Source: Lentisphaeria bacterium
GTDB taxonomy: Bacteria > Verrucomicrobiota > Lentisphaeria > JABSQK01 > UBA12247
Length of the DNA: 12,270 bases
Reading direction: 5' to 3'
Assembly (NCBI GenBank): GCA_003477185.1
Contig: DMTJ01000029.1
Location: 1-12,270, forward strand
Position 1 is the first letter of the stretch. Every line of letters begins with the position of its first letter. Shown here in pieces: positions 1 to 6,766 of the stretch. The notes beneath the pieces are model-generated. The model was not told the DNA's origin, did not search any database, and saw only the letters and a program-made list of their open reading frames with translations. Both the position numbers and the translations under genes were made by a program.

Positions 1-1
1 A

Positions 2-1999
2 ATGAGCATTTTCCTTCAAAACGCAGCAATGTTAGCAGGCTTGGCCTGCGTCGCACTCCCCATCCTCATCCATCTGATCATGCGTGAGCGCCCGCGGCTG
101 GTGGAGATCCCGACGGCCAGATTCGTGCGCATGGCCATCCAACGTAGCCACAGCGCGCGCCAACTTCGCAACATCCTGCTACTCCTCCTGCGCATCGCCG
201 TAATTGCGCTCATTGTCTTTGCCATGGCCCGGCCCATCTGGCGCAACAGTCCCTTTGGCCAGACGTATTCCGAGCAGGCAGCCATGGTCCTGCTGGTCGA
301 TGACGCCTTTTACAGTGCCTCGGCCACCGCCGGCATTAGTCAGATCGACCGAGCCCGGCGCGAAGCCTCGAGGGTTTTTCAGCGCCTGACGCCCGGCAGC
401 AAGGCCGCCGTCGGGACACTCACCGATCCCCCTACGCGCCTGAGCGTGGACCTGCCCTTTGTCGCCCAGGCCATCACCGGCCTAACGCCACGCAACCTGC
501 TCGGCAATGCGAACTCCGCAATTCGCCAGGCTGCCGAGATACTGCGACGCGATGCCCCGGACCTTCCTCGCAGAATCGTGCTGATTTCAGATCTCAACCA
601 ACACGTGACCAGCGCTGACTACGTAGCGCCCGAAGGCTGCACGCTGGAAATCGTCGCCCTGGCCCCGCGCAAAGACAATGCCTACATTCTCGCGGCATCT
701 GCCGCCCAGCCGCACGCGATCCAAGGCCAACCGCTGAGTATCACCGCGCAAGTAGGCGGCGTGATTCCACCCGGCACCCGCATTGCGCTTGAAAACAATG
801 GTGAAGTCGTTGCCAGACGCGGCGTTGCGGACTCCGCGACGATCACGTTTGATTATGTCCCGGATACGGAGGGAGATCTGGCGCTTACGCTTCGGCTGGA
901 AACTGAAGATGCCCTCCCTGCCGATAATGTCTGGCATCTCGTACTGCCTGTACAGCCCTCTCGGCGCATCCTGATCATCGGCGAGGCGGAAAGCAGTGCG
1001 ATCTCCACCGCGATGGTCACGCGCCTGGCGCTGGCGCCCAATGCTTGGAGTGGAAGACAGCTCTACGAAGTCAAAATGAGTGACTGTCGATTTCCAGTAG
1101 CGCGCCTTCCATTGTTCGACATGGTCGTCTTCTGCGCCGAGGGTGCCTGCCAACCTGAGCTTTGGACAGCGCTGGAAAGTTTTGTGGGTTCCGGTGGCGC
1201 GCTTCTGGTGCTTCCAGATCCAGCGGTGGATCTCGAACGGCTGCAGGCCAACGGGATGCGGCTGCTGCCAGCTCGAATCGCGGTAAGCCATGACGCGGAG
1301 AAGCTAGTGGCAATCGGCAATCGCCTAGGAGGGCAGTGGTTGCTGCTGGGAAGGGCCGAGCTTGTGACTCAGACATATGGCCCACGCCTGCATCATCCGC
1401 CATCGGACCGGGAGGAAGCCACGCTTGGGTTCGGCGACGGCTCAATCGCCATATCGCAACGTAGCGTTGGCAAAGGGAACGTCCTCTTCTGCGGCGTGCC
1501 CGTCCTGGCTGGCAAGCATCCCTTGTATGCAAGCGAAATATGGCCTGCCTTATTACACCGAATGGTCGCATCCGTACTTCCCGCACAGGAGGGACCAGAC
1601 AGCACGTTCTGCGGCGAATTGGTCGTAATCGAAGACATTCGTCCAGCCCACGATGGGCTAACGGTCCATACCCCGAATGGGCCCAGCGCTAGGTTCCCGC
1701 TCGCTGATCTCGCCGCTGGCCTGCACTTTGACGCAGCACTGCGTCCTGGCCATTACCGCCTGCAAGGGGCCGAGAAAACGACAGCCTCTTGGTTTGCAGT
1801 AAACATCCCACGCAATGTCGCCGTCTATCGGTTTCCCGAACTCGAGCACAGAGAAAATCTCACCAAGCGGTTCAAAGAGCAGAAAGGCAGCGCTCAGTCA
1901 GGCGGGAATCTGCCCCTGTCCACAGCCGCACTGGCTTTCGCTGCTATAGCGCTGTTCATTGAGCCAGTCGTAGCTGGTAGGCGCAGAAGCGACGCCTAG
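2..1999 (+). CDS. BatA-type membrane protein with degenerate von Willebrand A domain
   Basis: The 665-residue product starts like BatA proteins: a membrane helix (about 7-26), a basic stretch with an IPTARFVR segment, then a second helix (about 57-78) ending in ARPIW. A von Willebrand A-like region follows (about 94-220), with strands around VLLVDD (97-101) and RIVLISD (191-197). The canonical metal site DxSxS is not kept: D100-D-A-F-Y has Ala and Tyr where the serines belong. Residues about 324-410 (RILIIGEAES, then FDMVVFCAEG and GSGGALLVLP) look like a class I glutamine-amidotransferase-type fold used for sensing rather than catalysis. A last hydrophobic helix (about 638-658) precedes a basic tail. 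In PVC bacteria such genes lie with MoxR ATPase and DUF58 genes; those would lie left of the window. Only one base precedes the ATG, so its RBS is unseen, but the N-terminus fits the family. Exact role unknown; family call is firm. Confidence 0.88.
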   Translation: MSIFLQNAAMLAGLACVALPILIHLIMRERPRLVEIPTARFVRMAIQRSHSARQLRNILLLLLRIAVIALIVFAMARPIWRNSPFGQTYSEQAAMVLLVDDAFYSASATAGISQIDRARREASRVFQRLTPGSKAAVGTLTDPPTRLSVDLPFVAQAITGLTPRNLLGNANSAIRQAAEILRRDAPDLPRRIVLISDLNQHVTSADYVAPEGCTLEIVALAPRKDNAYILAASAAQPHAIQGQPLSITAQVGGVIPPGTRIALENNGEVVARRGVADSATITFDYVPDTEGDLALTLRLETEDALPADNVWHLVLPVQPSRRILIIGEAESSAISTAMVTRLALAPNAWSGRQLYEVKMSDCRFPVARLPLFDMVVFCAEGACQPELWTALESFVGSGGALLVLPDPAVDLERLQANGMRLLPARIAVSHDAEKLVAIGNRLGGQWLLLGRAELVTQTYGPRLHHPPSDREEATLGFGDGSIAISQRSVGKGNVLFCGVPVLAGKHPLYASEIWPALLHRMVASVLPAQEGPDSTFCGELVVIEDIRPAHDGLTVHTPNGPSARFPLADLAAGLHFDAALRPGHYRLQGAEKTTASWFAVNIPRNVAVYRFPELEHRENLTKRFKEQKGSAQSGGNLPLSTAALAFAAIALFIEPVVAGRRRSDA

Positions 2000-2043
2000 C
2001 GGGCTACTGAACACAGCAGGAGCGAGAAAAGAAGCAGCCAAAG

Positions 2044-2721
2044 CTACTTCCTATTCACATAATGCGCGCAAATCTGCCGAACGGCCTCTTCCGGCACATT
2101 GTGCTTCTCAGCAACGTACTTGTAGCTCTTTTTGGAGATCGTCTTCATGTGGACAATTTTCTCGCACAGATCCTTAGGATACTGAGCCACCACTTCAGCT
2201 GGCGGCTTCGGTGGGCGGTTGGGGGTGCGAGGCTTTGGAGCTGATGGTGGGGGCAGAGTTGCCGGAGGCAGAGTCGGATCTGGAACATCCTCTGGCGGTG
2301 GCAATGGAGGGGCGTTCTCACCAAACAGCACGGCATCAAACAACGGGTGAAAGACCGTGTCGGTATTGAGCAGTTTTACGTCGGTACTGGAGAATACTCG
2401 CCCAATCATACCAATCAGTGCGTTGAACTGCTTTCCATCGACTGTACGCAATACGCCTTTACTAACGGTAAAGCGATACGAGAGATCTTGGTCCTCGTAG
2501 AGAAAGCTGACCATGTTGTTGCGGCAGTACACAAAGTTGAGGTCGATTGTCACGTAAACTTTGCCTTCCTCAAGCTCTAGGTCACGTTCGAAGAATGAAC
2601 GCTCCTCTAATGCAACATTACGCTTGGGAAACAATTCGATAATCGGCTGCCAAAAGCGAACTGCCGGGTGCTGGCGGAGTTTCTGAATCAGATTCGCCTG
2701 GACGTACAGCAGATTTGCCAT
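2044..2721 (-). CDS. Hypothetical protein: N-terminal domain, proline-rich linker, small HTH-like C-terminal domain
   Basis: I do not recognise this 225-residue protein. Residues 1-135 look like one folded, non-membrane domain with alternating strands (VYVTIDLNFVYCRNN, LSYRFTVSKG, LRTVDGKQF). Residues about 137-174 are a proline-rich linker. Residues about 180-222 are predicted helical; the run from KKSYKYVAEKHNV to VRQICAHYV has the spacing of a helix-turn-helix or homeodomain-like unit. No signal peptide is seen. The start is supported by GAGG (2727-2730), five bases before the ATG. It is convergent with the BatA-type gene, 44 bases away, with no clear terminator between them. DNA binding is an inference from the C-terminal pattern only; the linker could also be a docking segment or structural spacer. 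Confidence 0.75.
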   Translation of the reverse strand: MANLLYVQANLIQKLRQHPAVRFWQPIIELFPKRNVALEERSFFERDLELEEGKVYVTIDLNFVYCRNNMVSFLYEDQDLSYRFTVSKGVLRTVDGKQFNALIGMIGRVFSSTDVKLLNTDTVFHPLFDAVLFGENAPPLPPPEDVPDPTLPPATLPPPSAPKPRTPNRPPKPPAEVVAQYPKDLCEKIVHMKTISKKSYKYVAEKHNVPEEAVRQICAHYVNRK

Positions 2722-2849
2722 AAAAACCTCAGGGTAATAACGTGTTACAGTCTACAATTTTGAGACCGGTACACTAATGCAGAAACCCCAAATCGCAACG
2801 GCTTTTTCGATTTTCTACTCGTTCAGGACTTGACAATGCCTGCGCACCA

Positions 2850-2879
2850 AATAGCGGCGCACCCAAAAGCGCCGCTATT
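2850..2879 (-). terminator. Perfect 11-bp hairpin at the lipoprotein gene's 3' end, likely terminator
   Basis: The arms 2850-2860 and 2869-2879 are perfect inverted repeats of 11 bp, GC-rich in the core, with an 8-base loop. The stop codon of the minus-strand lipoprotein gene (2875-2877) lies inside the first transcribed arm. There is no good U-tract after the stem on the minus strand, so this may terminate weakly, act as an RNA 3'-end stabiliser, or need Rho. Confidence 0.55.
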
Positions 2880-3576
2880 CGAGTGCCTTATCTCGATTTG
2901 CAGACAGGCCGTTGACCCTTCCCTGCACCTTGGACTTGACCTTGAATTGTGACTGACCTGTTCCAGTTGCACTGATCCCCCCGGAAGCAGTAGGACGCTG
3001 GGACGACTTGGCAGCTCTCGAGGTCGTGCCTGTACGGGTCTTCGTCGCTCCTGCAGTTAATTTCCCCATCTTTCCGTACAGTTTCCCGTAGTTGTCCCTC
3101 TTCTCATCCAATTCCACGTATTCGATCATGCGCCACGGCCGCCCGCCAGTTTGGGGCACCTTGACCCAAGTTTGACTTGTCTTCCACGACACGTGTTTCA
3201 TGTCGGAGGCGCCCCACCTGATACGCAGCCGCATTTCAACAACAGCCAAAATTCGACCTTCAGTCACCACATCGACCGAGTGAAGTTTTGTTTCGAAGGA
3301 CATGCGCCCGTCAGGCAGTGCGTCCAGCGAGCGCTTGAACCAGCCAGCGCCCTTCCCCTTTGCCGTACGCTTTCCGGTATGCGTCTCATAGATCATGTCA
3401 CGGTGCAGCAGCGCTTTCAAAACATCCCACTTCTCATTAGAAATCGCGTTCCCCATCCGCTTGACCTGAAATTTCACATCGCCACCGGGATCCTTAAGCA
3501 GGTGCAGCGGGTTGCAACCGGTCAGGAACAGCAGGGCGGCAAAAAGAGGCGAGAGTCTCGCGAGTGTGAAGGACAT
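2875..3576 (-). CDS. Putative lipoprotein with NTF2/SnoaL-like domain and basic tail
   Basis: The 233-residue product begins with a lipoprotein signal: a short n-region with R7, a hydrophobic core, and the lipobox L-T-G-C with Cys21 as the lipidated residue. It should therefore sit in a membrane facing the periplasm, processed by Lgt and LspA (lspA is in this window). Residues about 32-165 show the helix-strand pattern and tryptophan spacing of small NTF2/SnoaL-like domains (EKWDVLKALLHRDM near the start, TWVKV and RPWRMIEYV near the end); this is a fold guess, with no catalytic residues identified. The tail (about 170-233) is rich in K, T, S and G and probably disordered. The open frame extends upstream to 3705, into the preceding TPR gene, but the signal peptide fixes the start near 3576 (GAAG six bases upstream) or two codons earlier at 3582. 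A promoter candidate lies at 3617-3645 and a hairpin overlaps the stop. Confidence 0.72.
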   Translation of the reverse strand: MSFTLARLSPLFAALLFLTGCNPLHLLKDPGGDVKFQVKRMGNAISNEKWDVLKALLHRDMIYETHTGKRTAKGKGAGWFKRSLDALPDGRMSFETKLHSVDVVTEGRILAVVEMRLRIRWGASDMKHVSWKTSQTWVKVPQTGGRPWRMIEYVELDEKRDNYGKLYGKMGKLTAGATKTRTGTTSRAAKSSQRPTASGGISATGTGQSQFKVKSKVQGRVNGLSANRDKALE

Positions 3577-3616
3577 GTACATCTTCGACAGGAGGGATGA
3601 GGAGCTAGCCGTTCTA

Positions 3617-3645
3617 AGAATACGGAAATTCGCGCGAAAATACAA
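3617..3645 (-). promoter_or_regulatory. Candidate sigma70-type promoter for the lipoprotein gene
   Basis: On the minus strand, TTGTAT (3640-3645) is followed after 17 bases by TATTCT (3617-3622). Transcription would begin near 3610, giving a leader of about 35 bases before the 3576 ATG. The -10 fits TANNNT and the spacing is ideal, but the -35 is a weak match. The site lies in the 95 bases between the TPR gene stop and the lipoprotein start. Confidence 0.4.
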
Positions 3646-3671
3646 GCACGCCCACGACTTTAGGACCACGC

Positions 3672-5591
3672 TCAGTCTTTTGCGGAAGGCACACACAACG
3701 CCCAAGCGGCAACAATGCCGTCATCGTCCGGGTCCAGCCGATAGGCCTGCTGGAGGTAGCGGCATGCTTCGGCTTGCTGCCCCATTGCCTGTAGCAGCAA
3801 GCCGATATTGAAACAGGCTGGCGCGTACTCGGGTAACTGAGCAATGGCATGTTTGTACAGCGAAAGGGTAGGATCAGGCACCCCGCGGCGGTGAAAACTG
3901 GTAGCAAGCTTGAAGGCCGCCATTCCGTGCGTGGGGTCAAGCCCCAGACAAGTAGAAAACGCAGTCTCAGCCTCCTGAGTCTGGCCAAGCTGCTGCGCAG
4001 CCAGCCCGGCCAGGAACCAACCCTCGCCATGCCTTGGCTGAGATTCCACCAGACGACGGACGACCTGCGCCGCTTGCCCAGCCCGTCCAGCTGCGAGATA
4101 TGCCGCCGCGAGGTTCAGCCTCGCACTGTCGGCTGTCGGATCACTGAGCAGCGCTTGCCGATAACGACGGATTCCAAGCTCCGAGTTGCCCACCTGGTCT
4201 TCCAGCATCCCAAGATTAAAATAGGCCCTCGAATAGCCGCTTCGCTGCGCGATCGCTTGGCGATACAGCGTCCTTGCCAGCGCGACATCGCCCGCCTCAC
4301 GATAAAAATGTGCGAGTGAATGCACAGCCACTGCACTATCTGGAGAGTGCCGGAGGCTGCCACGCCACAGCGTCTCACTGCTCCGCCAGGCAGCACTCTG
4401 CCGGATCGTGCAGCCAAGCATCGCAATCAGGATCACGCCCACGATACCCCAGACCCGACGGTCTCTAGCTGCGAACTCCGCAATCCGAACCGCCGCGCAG
4501 ATGAACAAGCCAATTGACGGCAAGTACAAATATCGGTCCGCGACCACGGTGGAGATTGGCACCAAATTTGACACCGGCGCAATCGCTACGCCAAACCAGA
4601 CAACGACGAAGACCGGCAGCCTATTCTTGTTCTCCAACGCCCGTCGGCACCAGATCCAGACAATCATCAGCAGAATCAGCCCCATGCCCACCCGCAGCGG
4701 TGAGAGCAAATCACTCACGTCATGGGGATAGAGGTTGTTGAGCCAAAACGGCAACACCAGATTTCGTACATACACCGGCAGTGCACCCAACCAGCTGAGC
4801 CCCGCAAAGACCGGCGCCCCACCAGCCGGCTCGTGAATTACTCCGCTATCCGCGCTCAGCACCCAAAATAGCACCGCGGCAAGCCCGCACGATAACAAGC
4901 AGTACCCGGTGTAGGCCCTCCAACCGTCACGCAGAGTTTTTCGCCAAGTCGCAACGGGCCGCGTCACCAGATCCGCGGCCAGGATCAGCCACGGAAGCAC
5001 CACAGCAAAGGGACTAGCCAGTCCCGCCAGTAGCAAACCAACCCAGCAGCCGACAGGCCGCCCTCGTACGTGCAGCGCCAATGCCGAGAAGCCGAAGCAA
5101 CCCAACAGGACGTACTTGCGCGAAGATGCCCACGCCACGGCTTCCACGTTCACCGGATGGCAGGCGAACAGCACCGTCGCCAGAACTACGGCATGGCGCG
5201 TAACCCGCTCCGATGACAGACGCAGTGATGGCAGAAAGCCAAGCAGCCAGAGATACATAAATCCCACACTCAGGCAATGGAAAAGCAGGTTGGTAAGATG
5301 GTAGCCAAACGGCTGGTACTCCCAGACCGCATAATCCAACGCGTAGCTCAGCACGCGAATGGGCTGGTAGGTCACACCCGGCTGTGGTGTGAGCACCGCC
5401 AGAACATGCGAAGCACTCAAGGAACGAACTGCCTCGTTCTGCGTGATCAGCTCCGGATCGTCCCAGTTCGTGAAGCCATGACCAAGGGTATTTGCGAACA
5501 CCGCAATGGTAACAACAAGGAGGCCGAGAATCTCAGCCGATCGCGGGCTCAAGGACTGGTGCTTCTTCTGTGTCTGCGCTGGCGGCTTCAC
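3672..5591 (-). CDS. TMTC-like multi-pass membrane protein with six C-terminal TPRs
   Basis: The 639-residue protein has a GT-C-type membrane half and a TPR half. After a helix at about 20-36 comes NWDD (42-45), an acidic pair in the first external loop where GT-C glycosyltransferases carry their catalytic/metal acid. HPVNVEAVAWASSRKYVL (145-162) matches the conserved segment that TMTC proteins share, and a SNLVPI...ADRYLYLPS stretch (341-359) is typical of bacterial relatives. Further hydrophobic helices run to about 397. Six consecutive 34-residue TPRs occupy about 421-622. Animal TMTC1-4 are O-mannosyltransferases; the bacterial donor and acceptor are unknown, so glycan transfer at the membrane is inference. 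The start is GTG (5591-5589), with no Shine-Dalgarno; an in-frame TGA upstream, with no ATG/GTG/TTG in between, rules out a longer version. It is divergent from the dksA-like operon. Confidence 0.82.
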   Translation of the reverse strand: MKPPAQTQKKHQSLSPRSAEILGLLVVTIAVFANTLGHGFTNWDDPELITQNEAVRSLSASHVLAVLTPQPGVTYQPIRVLSYALDYAVWEYQPFGYHLTNLLFHCLSVGFMYLWLLGFLPSLRLSSERVTRHAVVLATVLFACHPVNVEAVAWASSRKYVLLGCFGFSALALHVRGRPVGCWVGLLLAGLASPFAVVLPWLILAADLVTRPVATWRKTLRDGWRAYTGYCLLSCGLAAVLFWVLSADSGVIHEPAGGAPVFAGLSWLGALPVYVRNLVLPFWLNNLYPHDVSDLLSPLRVGMGLILLMIVWIWCRRALENKNRLPVFVVVWFGVAIAPVSNLVPISTVVADRYLYLPSIGLFICAAVRIAEFAARDRRVWGIVGVILIAMLGCTIRQSAAWRSSETLWRGSLRHSPDSAVAVHSLAHFYREAGDVALARTLYRQAIAQRSGYSRAYFNLGMLEDQVGNSELGIRRYRQALLSDPTADSARLNLAAAYLAAGRAGQAAQVVRRLVESQPRHGEGWFLAGLAAQQLGQTQEAETAFSTCLGLDPTHGMAAFKLATSFHRRGVPDPTLSLYKHAIAQLPEYAPACFNIGLLLQAMGQQAEACRYLQQAYRLDPDDDGIVAAWALCVPSAKD

Positions 5592-5597
5592 GCAGTT

Positions 5598-5626
5598 AGC
5601 ATAGCTGTCGATGAAGTTTCATTCAA
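5598..5626 (-). promoter_or_regulatory. Candidate promoter for the TMTC-like gene (would be leaderless)
   Basis: On the minus strand, TTGAAT (5621-5626) is 17 bases from TATGCT (5598-5603), which ends six bases before the GTG start. Each hexamer matches consensus at four of six positions. With usual spacing, transcription would begin at or next to the start codon, which agrees with the absence of a Shine-Dalgarno there. Prediction by eye only. Confidence 0.35.
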
Positions 5627-5728
5627 TGCGGACTCTGTTTTCCATCATCGGAACATCAAACCTAGCGATCTTGCCAGGAAATGCAACAATGTTCATCAGG
5701 CAGAAAACTCGGCCATTTGCGGACGTTC

Positions 5729-5757
5729 TTGCCGCATTGCCGAAACAACGCTATAGT
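5729..5757 (+). promoter_or_regulatory. Candidate sigma70-type promoter of the dksA-like/lspA/miaA operon
   Basis: TTGCCG (5729-5734) and TATAGT (5752-5757) are separated by exactly 17 bases. The -10 matches consensus at five of six positions. Transcription would start near 5764, leaving a leader of about 42 bases that contains the AAGGAG ribosome site. This is the best promoter match in the divergent region 5592-5805. Confidence 0.5.
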
Positions 5758-5795
5758 TCGGTTTTCGTACAACTAGTAATCAGTGCCATACGTGC

Positions 5796-5801
5796 AAGGA
5801 G
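5796..5801 (+). promoter_or_regulatory. Ribosome binding site deciding the dksA-like start
   Basis: AAGGAG at 5796-5801 precedes two adjacent ATGs at 5803 and 5806. The first is only one base from the site and the second four, so 5806 is the better start. The same reading frame is open from 5611, but this site argues against the longer version. Confidence 0.7.
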
Positions 5802-5805
5802 AATG

Positions 5806-6186
5806 ATGTCGGAGCAATCGGCAACATCCAAGGTGGACATCGCCAAATACAAGAAGTTACTTCTGGACATGCGGGAGCAACTCACCGAAGAGGTTCGCGC
5901 ACTGGGCAACGCATCCCTGAAGAGTGATCATGAACCTGGCGCAGAGCTTGCCGACGTGGGTAGCGATAACTTTACCCAGGAAGTCGAGATCAAGTTGATG
6001 GCCGCAGAGGAAACTCGCATTCGCGCCATTGATACAGCACTCAGCCGATTGGGCCAGGGCACATTTGGCATCTGCAAAGACTGTGACAAGCCTGTCAGTG
6101 AAGCGCGGTTGCTGGCGCTTCCGTTCGCCCAGCTGTGCATTGCCTGTAAGGAGCAACACGAACGCCGAGACGCCGGTCTTGCCTGA
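5806..6186 (+). CDS. DksA/TraR-family C4 zinc-finger protein
   Basis: The 126-residue protein has an N-terminal coiled-coil helix (about 10-35), an acidic region with ADVGSDNF (49-56), a second helix (about 58-83), then LGQGTFGIC leading into a zinc finger with Cys90, Cys93, Cys111 and Cys114 (CX2C-X17-CX2C) containing the family's RLLALPFAQLC segment. DksA proteins reach into the RNA polymerase secondary channel and modulate initiation, often with ppGpp. This is the short form common in Planctomycetes and relatives; whether it acts as true DksA is not decidable from sequence, because the coiled-coil tip lacks an exact DxxDxA match (its nearest equivalent is around D50-D54). It is the first gene of an operon: lspA starts inside its last codons. 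The frame extends upstream to an ATG at 5611, but that stretch contains the likely promoter and is unlike the family. Confidence 0.9.
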   Translation: MSEQSATSKVDIAKYKKLLLDMREQLTEEVRALGNASLKSDHEPGAELADVGSDNFTQEVEIKLMAAEETRIRAIDTALSRLGQGTFGICKDCDKPVSEARLLALPFAQLCIACKEQHERRDAGLA

Positions 6187-6766
6187 CAACGCCTCAGGCT
6201 CCCATGGCGAGAGCCTGACCGACGCCGTCAATCCCACCTCTCCGACAGCCCCTTCCCAGTCGCCGTGGCTTCGCTTTGGCGTTCAACCCGCCTTGCTCAC
6301 AGCCCTGCTAGTCGTGGCTGACCAGATCACCAAGGAGCTGGTCGTCCGCGACGACCGGCTCTCGCAGTATGGCAGCTATATCCTGATTCCCGACATCTTG
6401 GACCTTGTCCACGTCCGGAACAAGGGTGCAGCTTGGGGCATGTTCAGCGACTACACCTGGGTTTTGGCCCTGATTTCCGCCGCCGTCGCTGCCTACATCA
6501 TCTGGCAGTTTCGGGCCTTGGCCGAAAACCGTCGCACCCGCGGCATAGCGCTCACGGTGCTGCTGGGCGGGGTGATCGGAAACCTGATCGATCGGGCGCT
6601 ACGGCCACACGGTGTCATTGATTTCGTCCGCATCCACTACCGCGACGTATTTGACTACCCTGCATTCAACGTCGCAGACAGCGCGGTTTGCACGTCCATT
6701 GCCGTTCTCATCCTCACCTCCGTGCTCCCCAAGCGCCGGCCGCCGGAACCTTCGACTGCGCCATGA
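6179..6766 (+). CDS. lspA: Lipoprotein signal peptidase II
   Basis: LspA is the membrane aspartyl protease that cleaves lipidated prolipoproteins before the modified cysteine. With a TTG start the product is 195 residues. Visible hallmarks are VADQITK (46-52), VRNKGAAWGM (79-88), GNLIDRA (135-141) with catalytic D138, VIDFV (146-150), and FNVADSA (163-169) with catalytic D167. Four hydrophobic segments lie at about 35-47, 91-111, 121-137 and 168-183. No ATG or GTG lies between the end of the upstream gene and the first helix. TTG at 6179 overlaps the upstream stop by eight bases and is the only reasonable standard start; the next in-frame ATG upstream (6029) would bury 158 bases in the dksA-like gene. 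This start leaves about 30 polar residues before helix 1, longer than usual, so the start is less sure than the gene. The end overlaps miaA by ATGA. Confidence 0.93.
   Translation: MPDNASGSHGESLTDAVNPTSPTAPSQSPWLRFGVQPALLTALLVVADQITKELVVRDDRLSQYGSYILIPDILDLVHVRNKGAAWGMFSDYTWVLALISAAVAAYIIWQFRALAENRRTRGIALTVLLGGVIGNLIDRALRPHGVIDFVRIHYRDVFDYPAFNVADSAVCTSIAVLILTSVLPKRRPPEPSTAP

Noticed and set aside
587..1291. 234-residue minus-strand open frame inside the BatA-type gene
   Set aside because: It has no recognisable motif, no start signal and lies fully opposite a well-supported gene; a shadow frame.
2761..2820. Promoter for the hypothetical gene at 2044-2721
   Set aside because: Only weak hexamer pairs with poor -10 matches are visible; I could not choose one with any confidence.
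5611..5805. N-terminal extension of the dksA-like protein from an ATG at 5611
   Set aside because: The stretch contains the best promoter match and the AAGGAG site, and is unlike the family's N-terminus.
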